From Ignavibacteria bacterium UBA961 (GTDB taxonomy: Bacteria; Bacteroidota; Ignavibacteria; Kapaibacteriales; UBA961): a stretch of DNA of 6,002 nucleotides. The DNA is taken from positions 22,251 through 28,252 of the forward strand of contig DBCJ01000109.1 of NCBI GenBank assembly GCA_002293005.1. The letters are read 5' to 3'. Below, piece by piece: positions 1-6,002 of this stretch; position 1 is the first letter of the stretch, and every line of letters starts with the position of its first letter. Made by a program: the position numbers and the translations under genes. Under the pieces are notes generated by a model. That model was given only the letters and a program-made list of their open reading frames with translations. It searched no databases and was not told where the DNA came from.

Positions 1-728
1 TGCTTCATTTTGAGCAAAAGAAAAAAATCTGAAGCATTGAACAGTGTGAAGGCAAGCAATCCGATAACAACTTTTTTATATTCATTCGAACTTTTACTCC
101 AATAACTCAGAAAAGTAAAAGCAGATATCTCAGGGTTAGGTTTGCTAAGATGAACTTGTGAATCAGTCACAAAAAAAGTGAGTGCGACAGAAATTACTGC
201 CGGAATAGCTGAAATAAGAAATAATGCCTGATAATCTCCAGGATGATAATACAGATAACCCAAAGCAAGTAATAATCCAATCACTGCTCCGGTGGTATTC
301 ATCGAACGATGAAATCCAAACACTCTCCCTTTATGTGAATTGGTCGTTTCAGTGGATAGAATCGCATCTCGAGCACCTGTTCTAATGCCTTTCCCAAAGC
401 GATCTGCTGATCTTGCCAGCAATATGAGAAATGGATCTCTGAATACTCCAATGATTGGTTTTGACAAAGCAGTCAAGGCATAACCAAGTCGCACAAATGG
501 CATTCTCTTTCCCGCCAAATCAGATGCTTTACCAAAATATCCTTGACTAAGTCCTGCAATTGCTTCTGCAATACCTTCCAGAATTCCAATCCATAAAATC
601 GAAAAACCAATTGATTGTAAATATATCGGCATGATTGGGTAAATCATTTCAGATGTGATATCCGAAAACAAACTCACCAAAGAAAGTAGCCAGATTGGGC
701 GCGTGATGTATTGAGTCATTCTGTTCAT
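1..728 (-). CDS. MFS transporter, N-terminal 242 residues (gene runs off window start)
   Basis: This is the N-terminal part of a major facilitator superfamily inner-membrane transporter; the substrate cannot be read from sequence. Hydrophobic segments fall near residues 12-35, 43-62, 78-95, 98-108, 143-161, 167-187 and 219-238. The loop after the second segment carries the MFS motif A, GKASDLAGKR at 67-76. A second conserved stretch, DRFGKGIRTGARDAIL at 109-124, resembles the DRxGKGIRTxPRDAL signature of a common bacterial MFS subgroup, with Ala where Pro is usual. The start at 728 is the first ATG after an in-frame TAA at 734-732; Met4 at 719 is an alternative. No Shine-Dalgarno is visible at either. 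About 160 residues of a usual 400-residue protein lie beyond the window. It follows the ABC exporter operon by 104 bases with no obvious terminator, so read-through is possible. Family is confident, function unknown. Confidence 0.88.
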   Translation of the reverse strand, partial: MNRMTQYITRPIWLLSLVSLFSDITSEMIYPIMPIYLQSIGFSILWIGILEGIAEAIAGLSQGYFGKASDLAGKRMPFVRLGYALTALSKPIIGVFRDPFLILLARSADRFGKGIRTGARDAILSTETTNSHKGRVFGFHRSMNTTGAVIGLLLALGYLYYHPGDYQALFLISAIPAVISVALTFFVTDSQVHLSKPNPEISAFTFLSYWSKSSNEYKKVVIGLLAFTLFNASDFFLLLKMK

Positions 729-753
729 GTATTACAAATTACAGAAATGCACA

Positions 754-771
754 TTGAGATAATATTCTCAA
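754..771. repeat. Short inverted repeat upstream of the MFS gene
   Basis: The sequence TTGAGA, six bases, TCTCAA forms a perfect 6-bp inverted repeat (754-759 and 766-771), 26-43 bases upstream of the MFS start. It is not followed by a T-run in either direction, so it is not an intrinsic terminator. It could be a small operator or a weak leader hairpin. A 6-bp inverted repeat in AT-rich DNA can also arise by chance. Confidence 0.3.
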
Positions 772-786
772 CTTACAATTAATAAT

Positions 787-809
787 AGCACTAATAACTT
801 TCAGCACTA
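787..809. repeat. Direct repeat AGCACTA x2 in the exporter-MFS gap
   Basis: The heptamer AGCACTA occurs at 787-793 and again at 803-809, a period of 16 bases. It lies in the 104-base gap between the permease stop (833) and the MFS start (728). Two same-face or near-same-face sites upstream of a gene can be regulator half-sites, but two short copies are weak evidence. No clear TAnnTTTG promoter element was found in this gap. Confidence 0.25.
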
Positions 810-832
810 TTCACTCAATATGACACACATCA

Positions 833-2095
833 TTATAAAGTCTTATTTTCTTTTCCAATCACAATGGTTCTTGCCTGTGAAAATGAAATTCGTTTTCCAT
901 ATGTAAGCATACCTACGGTAAACAACTTGGCTGATACCCAAAGACAAGCAAAAATTGAAAGTAGCAATACAATCACAGAAATCACGATTTCACTCCAATG
1001 TGGCATCATGAGTGCTATTCTTGCGCTCATGACAGCAGGTGTGAGGAATGGGATATAACTACAGACAGTTGTGATTGTTCCACCCGGATTTTCAATGATG
1101 ACAAACATCAAAATGAATGGCAATGTGGCCAACATAACGATATAGCCTGTCATGGTCTGTGCTTCTTGTTCTGTGGTCGCGAGAGAACCAAGTCCAATCA
1201 TGATGGATGCAAACAAGAAATAGCCGAGCATCGCATAGAGGAAAATCAAATGAATCGACGAAAATACCGATACTTCAACTTGTGAAAAAGTTGCGCCAAG
1301 CCAAGCAAAGACAAGCCATAGAGATGCTTGAATCAAACCCAATCCACCAAGGCCGATCAGTTTTCCGGACATTAATTCCATCGGTGTGACAGAAGACAAT
1401 AAAATCTCAATGATACGATTGGTTTTTTCATCAAGCAGACTTCGCACAAGCTGTTGACCCGAAAAACTCACCATAATCAAAATGATGAAAATCGTTCCAT
1501 AAACACTAGCGAATTCCACGAGGAAAGACCCAGACTCAGAGCTACCATCCTTTTGAACTTTGATTGTCTTGAGATCTATGCCTTTATTTATTGCTTTGAA
1601 TTCAGATTCTTTTACACCATATAACTGCAAAAGTGAATCTTGCAGAATAGTTTCAAATATGTCCGTTATTTCTTCCAATTCCCTCGCATTGCTTACATGT
1701 TGACCATGATATTCCATTGTTTTTGATGAATAAATGTCGGATGGTATCACAAACATTCCTACATATTCTTCTTTCAACAATGACTGTTGATATGGCTTTA
1801 GGTCCAAACTTGTATTGGGTTCAATCTTCTTTACAGTTACATCAAATTTCTTCTCACCACCGCTATATGTTATGCTATCAATGCTTGGTTTCACCAATTG
1901 ACCAATCACTTGTTGTTTGTCAAGTATCAAGATCCTTTTGGGTTCTTCAACAGAAACAGTCGTCAGCAGAACAGGAAGAACGGAAAATATACCCATGATG
2001 ACAGGACTTAAAATCATGGAAAGAATGAATGCTTTGGTTTTGACTTTTTGAATGAATTCCCACCAAGCAACGGTTGAGACTGATTTCCAATTCAT
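833..2095 (-). CDS. ABC-2 type exporter permease, NatB/YhaP-like
   Basis: This is the inner-membrane subunit of an ABC exporter, 420 residues, of the ABC2_membrane_3 (NatB/YhaP) family. One hydrophobic segment (about 23-46) is followed by a large soluble, probably extracytoplasmic, domain at 50-190. A C-terminal cluster of about five segments follows, near 194-216, 247-270, 281-303, 316-335 and 369-390. The cytoplasmic motif at 222-248, with DEKTNRIIEILLSSVTP and then GKLIG, is the family hallmark that couples to the ATPase. LATTEQEAQT at 305-314 and IPFLTPAVMSARIALMMP at 348-365 are also typical. The start ATG overlaps the ATPase stop (ATGA), and a good Shine-Dalgarno lies 8 bases upstream. 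B. subtilis NatAB exports sodium, but many relatives have unknown cargo, so the substrate is left open here. Confidence 0.9.
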   Translation of the reverse strand: MNWKSVSTVAWWEFIQKVKTKAFILSMILSPVIMGIFSVLPVLLTTVSVEEPKRILILDKQQVIGQLVKPSIDSITYSGGEKKFDVTVKKIEPNTSLDLKPYQQSLLKEEYVGMFVIPSDIYSSKTMEYHGQHVSNARELEEITDIFETILQDSLLQLYGVKESEFKAINKGIDLKTIKVQKDGSSESGSFLVEFASVYGTIFIILIMVSFSGQQLVRSLLDEKTNRIIEILLSSVTPMELMSGKLIGLGGLGLIQASLWLVFAWLGATFSQVEVSVFSSIHLIFLYAMLGYFLFASIMIGLGSLATTEQEAQTMTGYIVMLATLPFILMFVIIENPGGTITTVCSYIPFLTPAVMSARIALMMPHWSEIVISVIVLLLSIFACLWVSAKLFTVGMLTYGKRISFSQARTIVIGKENKTL

Positions 2096-2982
2096 GATAA
2101 TGTCTCCTCTGCTTCTTCAATATGTTGACGGAACATTCCAAGCAAAGTGGGACGATATGGATTGATGCTGAGAATCTCTCCAAACTCTGATGCTTTGGAA
2201 ACTATTTCTTGCATGGATTCATGTTCATTGGGAAATATCCATTGCATGTCTGATACCTTGCGATATGAATTTGGGATCTCTTGATTGAATAGTGTTGAAT
2301 ATTCAATGATCATGTCCGATGTTCCGGAACGAAGAAGTTCATCCATTGATCCGCTCATTGCAACTTTACCTTTATTCAGCATTATGACTGAATCGCATAA
2401 TACTTCCGCAATTCCTAATTGATGGGTGCAAAAGATGATTGTCTTACCTTGTGTTCGGAATTCTTTCACTATATCCTTGAATAATTCCTGATTCAATGGA
2501 TCCAATCCTGAAAGCGGTTCATCGATAATGAGCAATTCGGGATCATGCAAAACAGATGCAATGAATTGAATTTTCTGTTGATTACCTTTTGACAATTCCT
2601 CGATTTTCTTGTGTTTGTATTCGGGAATGAGAAATCGCTCAAGCCATTGATCAATTTGTTGTTTGAGTTTCTGTTTATCCGGATATTTCAATGCACCGAG
2701 ATATAGCAAAGTCTCTTGTACTGTTGACTGCTTATACAAACCGCGTTCTTCAGGTAAATATCCAAAAGCACTTCGCGGAATATCGGAAATAGGATTTCCA
2801 TTATAGGTGATTGTTCCGGAATTGGCTCCCAGAATACCCAATATGATGCGAATGGTTGTGGTCTTTCCGGCACCGTTCGGACCGACGATTCCACAAATCT
2901 TACCCGATTCCGCTGAGAAAGAAATGGAATCGAGAGCCTTGAAAGTGCCATATTGTTTGGAGAGTTCGGAGATTACAAGCAT
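2092..2982 (-). CDS. ABC exporter ATP-binding protein, NatA/YhaQ-like
   Basis: This is the cytoplasmic ATPase that powers the adjacent permease, 296 residues. Motifs in order are Walker A GPNGAGKTT (34-42), signature LSKGNQQK (130-137), Walker B LLIIDEP (150-156), D-loop SGLD (158-161) and switch His187. The Q-loop position reads GYLPEERGLY (74-83), with Glu where most ABC proteins have Gln. This variant is typical of the NatA/YhaQ subgroup, whose members carry a C-terminal DUF4162-like extension, matching residues of about 210-290 here. All catalytic residues are intact, so the protein should be active. The gene begins 54 bases after the katG terminator and ends in a 4-base overlap with the permease. 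Only a weak AAGAG (2992-2988) precedes the ATG, and I could not identify a convincing promoter in 2983-3035. Confidence 0.93.
   Translation of the reverse strand: MLVISELSKQYGTFKALDSISFSAESGKICGIVGPNGAGKTTTIRIILGILGANSGTITYNGNPISDIPRSAFGYLPEERGLYKQSTVQETLLYLGALKYPDKQKLKQQIDQWLERFLIPEYKHKKIEELSKGNQQKIQFIASVLHDPELLIIDEPLSGLDPLNQELFKDIVKEFRTQGKTIIFCTHQLGIAEVLCDSVIMLNKGKVAMSGSMDELLRSGTSDMIIEYSTLFNQEIPNSYRKVSDMQWIFPNEHESMQEIVSKASEFGEILSINPYRPTLLGMFRQHIEEAEETLS
2103..2110 (-). promoter_or_regulatory. Ribosome binding site of the permease gene
   Basis: On the minus strand AGAGGAGA, with AGGAG at its core (2108-2104), sits 8 bases before the permease ATG at 2095. It lies inside the last codons of the ATPase gene (the EEAEETLS end). 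It is one of the two clear Shine-Dalgarno sequences in the window. Together with the ATGA overlap it supports coupled translation of the two exporter subunits. Confidence 0.75.
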
Positions 2983-3035
2983 GAATACTCTTAGAAAAAT
3001 GTTGTGCTAATACGCAGTTCAACTCAAGTGGTTAC

Positions 3036-3072
3036 AAAAAAGGGTGGTCTAGAATTACCAAGACCACCCTTT
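3036..3072 (-). terminator. Rho-independent terminator of katG
   Basis: A perfect 12-bp stem is formed by AAAGGGTGGTCT (3039-3050) and AGACCACCCTTT (3061-3072) with a 10-base loop. Read on the minus strand the hairpin is followed by six T (3041-3036), whereas plus-strand reading has only three. It begins 15 bases after the katG stop and ends 53 bases before the ABC ATPase start. It should therefore separate katG transcription from the exporter operon. Confidence 0.93.
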
Positions 3073-3086
3073 CAATGTCATGTTAA

Positions 3087-5273
3087 TCATGCAAGATCGA
3101 ATCTATCCGCATTCATCACTTTATTCCATGTTGCAATAAAATCATTGATGAATTTACTTCCTGAATCAGAAGTGGCATAGACTTCAGCATAGGCGCGCAA
3201 TTCGGAATTTGATCCAAAGATCAAATCAGCGCGTGTTGCTGTCCATACTTTTTCGCCACTTGTGCGATGAGTCCCTTCAAATAATTCATTGTGAGCATCA
3301 ATCGGTGCCCATTTGATATCCATGTCAAGCAAATTCACAAAGAAATCATTGCTCAATGTGTCTTGCTTTGAAGTGAATACACCATGCTTGGATTGATCAT
3401 AATTTGTATTCAATACGCGCATGCCACCAAGAAGTACGGTCATCTCAGGTGCGGTGAGCGTGAGCAATTGTGCTTTGTCAACAAGAAGTTCTTCTGTTGA
3501 GTACACATAATTCGCTTTCTTGTAATTTCTGAATCCATCGGCGATCGGCTCAAGCACTGAGAAGGATTCGACATCGGTATGCTCTTGACTTGCATCCATT
3601 CTGCCGGGTGTGAAGGGTACTGTTACAGCTTGACCTGCATTTGCCGCAGCTTTTTCAATTCCTGCGCAACCACCAAGTACGATGAGATCTGCCATTGATA
3701 CATGCTTGCCACCGGCATTTAATGTGTGTTGAATCTTCTCATATGCATCCAATACTTTCGACAATTGAGCTGGATTATTCACATTCCAATAACGCTGTGG
3801 AGTCAGTCTGATGCGCGCACCATTTGCACCGCCACGCTTATCTGAACCACGGAAAGTGGAAGCAGAAGCCCATGCTGTGGATACGAGTTCAGATATGGAT
3901 AAACCTGATTCAAGAATGGTTTTCTTGAGTGAAGCAATATCATTTGCATCGATTACTGCATGATTGAGTGCAGGAATTGGATCTTGCCAAATCAAATCTT
4001 CACTTGGTGCTTCGGGTCCTACATAACGAGTTTTCGGACCGATATCGCGATGTGTCAATTTGAACCATGCACGAGCAAAAGCATCTGCGAATTGATCCGG
4101 ATTCTCAAGGAATCGACGAGAGATTTTCTCATAAGCGGGATCAAAACGGAGTGATAAATCTGTCGTGAGCATTGTTGGCAATTGCTTCTTGGATGAATCA
4201 AATGCATTGGGAATGGTATTTTCCGCATTTTTTGCAACCCATTGATTTGCGCCTGCAGGACTCTTTGTCAATTCCCATTCATAATTGAAGAGATTCTCAA
4301 AGTAATTATTGCTCCATTGTGTTGGAGTCGTTGTCCAAGTAACTTCCAAACCACTTGTGATGGCATCAGGTCCTTTGCCCGAACCAAAAGTACTTGTCCA
4401 ACCCAATCCTTGCTCCTCGATCGGTGCTGCTTCCGGCTCAGGTCCTACATGTGATGTCGGGCCGGCACCATGTGTTTTTCCGAATGTATGACCACCGGCT
4501 ATGAGTGCAACTGTTTCTTCATCATTCATGGCCATGCGAGCGAATGTCTCGCGGATGTCTTTTGCCGCTGCAATCGGATCAGGATTACCATTAGGGCCTT
4601 CGGGATTCACATAAATGAGACCCATCTGTACTGCTGCAAGAGGATTCTCAAGATTGCGGTCACCGGTATAGCGTCTGTCATCGAGCCAAGAGCGCTCTTT
4701 ACCCCAATACACATCGGTTTCAGGTTCCCATACATCAGCGCGACCACCCGCAAAACCGAATGTCTTGAAGCCCATTGATTCAAGTGCAACATTACCTGCA
4801 AGAATCATGAGATCTGCCCAAGAGATGCTTTGTCCATATTTCTGCTTGATTGGCCAAAGAAGTCTGCGTGCTTTGTCGAGATTGGTATTATCAGGCCAGC
4901 TATTGAGTGGTGCAAAACGCTGTTGACCCGTTCCTCCGCCACCACGACCATCACCGGTGCGATATGTACCGGCACTATGCCATGTCATGCGGATGAAGAA
5001 TGGACCATAATGTCCAAAATCCGCTGGCCACCAATCTTGTGAATCGGTCATGAGTGCCACAAGATCATTCTTGAGTGCATCATAATTGAGTTTCTTGAAA
5101 GCATCCACATAGTTAAAATCGCCACCGAGTGGATTAGAAAGTTCTGAATTCTGGCGAAGAATATTGAGATTCAATTGATTGGGCCACCAATCACGATTGG
5201 ATGTACCTGCACTGTGGAAACCTTTGCTCGTGGCACCGGTTACAGGACATGCATTGTTTGATGAAGTATCCAT
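3087..5273 (-). CDS. katG: Catalase-peroxidase KatG
   Basis: This bifunctional heme enzyme converts hydrogen peroxide to water and oxygen and also has peroxidase activity; it is cytoplasmic oxidative-stress defence. From the chosen start it is 728 residues, close to the usual 725-740. The N-terminal heme domain carries distal Arg95, Trp98 and His99 (in RMTWHSAGTYRTGDGRGG), proximal His262 (GGHTFGKTHGAG), Trp313 and Asp372. Trp98, Tyr221 and Met247 correspond to the Trp-Tyr-Met adduct that gives KatG its catalase activity, and Arg409 matches the mobile arginine. The C-terminal heme-free domain is complete. The reading frame stays open upstream to an ATG at 5375, but those extra 34 residues cover the palindrome and -7 element and look unlike a KatG N-terminus. 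The start at 5273 gives the typical MDTSSNNACPVTG beginning. No Shine-Dalgarno is evident. The gene has its own promoter and terminator, so it is probably monocistronic. Confidence 0.97.
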   Translation of the reverse strand: MDTSSNNACPVTGATSKGFHSAGTSNRDWWPNQLNLNILRQNSELSNPLGGDFNYVDAFKKLNYDALKNDLVALMTDSQDWWPADFGHYGPFFIRMTWHSAGTYRTGDGRGGGGTGQQRFAPLNSWPDNTNLDKARRLLWPIKQKYGQSISWADLMILAGNVALESMGFKTFGFAGGRADVWEPETDVYWGKERSWLDDRRYTGDRNLENPLAAVQMGLIYVNPEGPNGNPDPIAAAKDIRETFARMAMNDEETVALIAGGHTFGKTHGAGPTSHVGPEPEAAPIEEQGLGWTSTFGSGKGPDAITSGLEVTWTTTPTQWSNNYFENLFNYEWELTKSPAGANQWVAKNAENTIPNAFDSSKKQLPTMLTTDLSLRFDPAYEKISRRFLENPDQFADAFARAWFKLTHRDIGPKTRYVGPEAPSEDLIWQDPIPALNHAVIDANDIASLKKTILESGLSISELVSTAWASASTFRGSDKRGGANGARIRLTPQRYWNVNNPAQLSKVLDAYEKIQHTLNAGGKHVSMADLIVLGGCAGIEKAAANAGQAVTVPFTPGRMDASQEHTDVESFSVLEPIADGFRNYKKANYVYSTEELLVDKAQLLTLTAPEMTVLLGGMRVLNTNYDQSKHGVFTSKQDTLSNDFFVNLLDMDIKWAPIDAHNELFEGTHRTSGEKVWTATRADLIFGSNSELRAYAEVYATSDSGSKFINDFIATWNKVMNADRFDLA

Positions 5274-5321
5274 GATATTACTGTGAAATGATGAAAAATG
5301 AGTTGTCTTTTTTTGGTTTTG

Positions 5322-5329
5322 CAAAGATA
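5322..5329 (-). promoter_or_regulatory. katG promoter -7 element (Bacteroidota type)
   Basis: On the minus strand the sequence reads TATCTTTG, an exact match to the TAnnTTTG -7 consensus recognised by the primary sigma factor of Bacteroidota. Transcription would begin near 5315, giving a leader of about 40 bases that is A/T-rich, as is common in this phylum. No TTG/TTTG -33 element is present at the usual 19-21 base spacing. This suggests either a weak core promoter or one that needs an activator. The placement is an inference from consensus matching. Confidence 0.6.
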
Positions 5330-5351
5330 ATGTCTTGAACATAGACATTAT
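5327..5351. promoter_or_regulatory. Perfect 9-7-9 palindrome, probable operator of katG
   Basis: ATAATGTCT (5327-5335) and AGACATTAT (5343-5351) are perfect inverted copies separated by TGAACAT. The palindrome overlaps the first bases of the katG -7 element and fills the spacer towards -33, centred near -24 relative to the inferred transcription start. It has no T-run after it and lies about 50 bases before the katG start, so an operator is more likely than a terminator. Known peroxide regulators of katG are OxyR (LysR type, T-N11-A core; T5333 and A5345 fit this) and PerR/Fur family repressors (ATAAT/ATTAT outer halves are reminiscent, but their boxes are 7-1-7). Which one binds cannot be decided here. 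The overlap with the core promoter favours repression. Confidence 0.65.
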
Positions 5352-5398
5352 GCATTTGGTTTCCCTAATACCCATTTACTTCAAGATTTCGCCATAAA

Positions 5399-5980
5399 TC
5401 ATAGAATAATAGAGATACTTGTCTGAATACCTTTTTGATGCATATGTGCTTGCATTGGATTTCTTGCTGCGAACATGAACATATCTCCTCTTTGTTCTTT
5501 GTATTGTAATTCAAGTTGAATATCATTACTGATATGTGCAGTGATCCCAATTCCACGAGAGCCGAAGAGTCCAAATTCACGGCTGATCATCCCTCCAAAT
5601 CCCATATACAGAAATGGATTGACTTTTTTTCTGAAAGGGAAGATTCTACCTTCCACTGCAATTGGCATATAGAGTTGATGTGCATTCACTTGCAGGCCGA
5701 TAGACAAAGCCATATCGATATGTTTATTCAATTGATGTGTGAATCCTGCACTACTTTGATAGGATGTGGTTAATACTTCTTTTGTAGATAATGTGGTATT
5801 TCTGAACTCTTCGTTTGCCCTTGGAATAATCGTGGTCGGATGGATTGAACCGGATATCCACCAAATGACTCGTGGATATTGGGGAACAATCTCTGCACTC
5901 CTCGGAGATTGTCCCAAGATATCATGTTCTGATGCATGAAGATTGCAAACACATACAATGAAGATAAGAATGGTCAACAT
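5399..5980 (-). CDS. Secreted protein, probable small outer-membrane beta-barrel, function unknown
   Basis: I do not recognise this 193-residue protein by name. Residues 1-17 (MLTILIFIVCVCNLHAS) form a short hydrophobic signal peptide lacking the usual early positive charge. Cleavage after Ala16 is plausible, and no good lipobox is seen. From about residue 36 the chain alternates polar and hydrophobic residues in strand-length segments separated by turns. These include VIWWISGSIHP, VLTTSYQSSAGF, IDMALSIGLQVNA, YMPIAVEGRIFPF, VNPFLYMGFGGMIS, GIGITAHI and IQLELQY, and the chain ends in the strand GIQTSISIIL. The IAVEGRIFPFRKKVNPFLYMGFGG region resembles small FCB-group barrels, where one strand leads into an aromatic-rich hairpin. 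The ATG at 5980 is the first after an in-frame TGA at 5986-5984. The gene ends 125 bases before katG, with no terminator in between. Confident as a real gene; the barrel assignment is moderate. Confidence 0.78.
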   Translation of the reverse strand: MLTILIFIVCVCNLHASEHDILGQSPRSAEIVPQYPRVIWWISGSIHPTTIIPRANEEFRNTTLSTKEVLTTSYQSSAGFTHQLNKHIDMALSIGLQVNAHQLYMPIAVEGRIFPFRKKVNPFLYMGFGGMISREFGLFGSRGIGITAHISNDIQLELQYKEQRGDMFMFAARNPMQAHMHQKGIQTSISIIL

Positions 5981-5988
5981 AATTCAAA

Positions 5989-5993
5989 CCCCT
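5989..5993 (-). promoter_or_regulatory. Ribosome binding site of the beta-barrel gene
   Basis: AGGGG on the minus strand lies 8 bases before the ATG at 5980, good Shine-Dalgarno spacing. With the in-frame TGA just downstream of it (5986-5984), it fixes this start. The promoter would lie beyond the window edge. Confidence 0.55.
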
Positions 5994-6002
5994 GAAAGAT
6001 GA

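Noticed and set aside
864..1389. Overlapping plus-strand open frames of 60-95 codons across the permease gene.
   Set aside because: They are antisense to a well-supported ABC permease, have no family-like sequence, and their frames follow the codon structure of the minus-strand gene.
2096..2105. The 10-mer GATAATGTCT of the katG palindrome (5326-5335) recurs at the ATPase-permease overlap, suggesting a shared regulator.
   Set aside because: Only one half-site is present, there is no inverted partner nearby, and the bases are constrained by the ATPase C-terminal codons and the permease leader. Chance is the simpler explanation.
3960..5042. Several plus-strand open frames and minus-strand alternative frames inside katG.
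   Set aside because: KatG is intact and conserved throughout this interval; the alternative frames are cysteine-rich low-information translations typical of shadows.
5327..5351. The katG upstream palindrome as an intrinsic terminator of the barrel gene.
   Set aside because: The stem is AT-rich and no T-run follows on the minus strand; it overlaps a promoter element instead.
5365..5580. A 71-codon minus-strand frame overlapping the 3' end of the beta-barrel gene and running into the katG upstream region.
   Set aside because: Most of it lies out of frame inside the better-supported barrel gene, and it has no signal, motif or ribosome binding site.

Overview
All genes in this window lie on the minus strand, so transcription runs from high to low coordinates. 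The DNA is AT-leaning. The promoter element upstream of the catalase gene (TATCTTTG) matches the TAnnTTTG -7 consensus of Bacteroidota. Shine-Dalgarno use is patchy: some starts have one and others have only an A/T-rich leader. Together with a small secreted beta-barrel-type protein, this suggests the Bacteroidota/Chlorobiota (FCB) group. That assignment is an inference; nothing here fixes the genus.

Layout in the order of transcription. (1) 5980-5399: a 193-residue protein with a signal peptide, probably a small outer-membrane beta-barrel of unknown function. (2) A 125-base gap holding a well-formed regulatory region: a 25-bp, 9-7-9 perfect palindrome overlapping a TAnnTTTG -7 element. (3) 5273-3087: katG, a full-length bifunctional catalase-peroxidase with all heme-site and Met-Tyr-Trp adduct residues present. 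(4) 3072-3036: a strong intrinsic terminator that ends the katG transcript. (5) 2982-833: a two-gene ABC exporter operon of the NatAB/YhaQP type, with ATPase and permease overlapping by four bases (ATGA). (6) 728-1: the first 242 residues of a major facilitator superfamily transporter that runs off the window edge, preceded by a 104-base gap with small direct and inverted repeats.

The genes read as ordinary chromosomal functions: peroxide defence, an ABC-2 type exporter, an MFS transporter and an envelope protein. I found no mobile element, CRISPR array, RNA gene or recognisable new multi-gene system. The most informative non-coding signal is the katG palindrome. It looks like the operator of a peroxide- or metal-responsive regulator, and it also argues that katG starts at 5273 rather than at an upstream in-frame ATG. 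No stretch over 300 bases lacks a gene.
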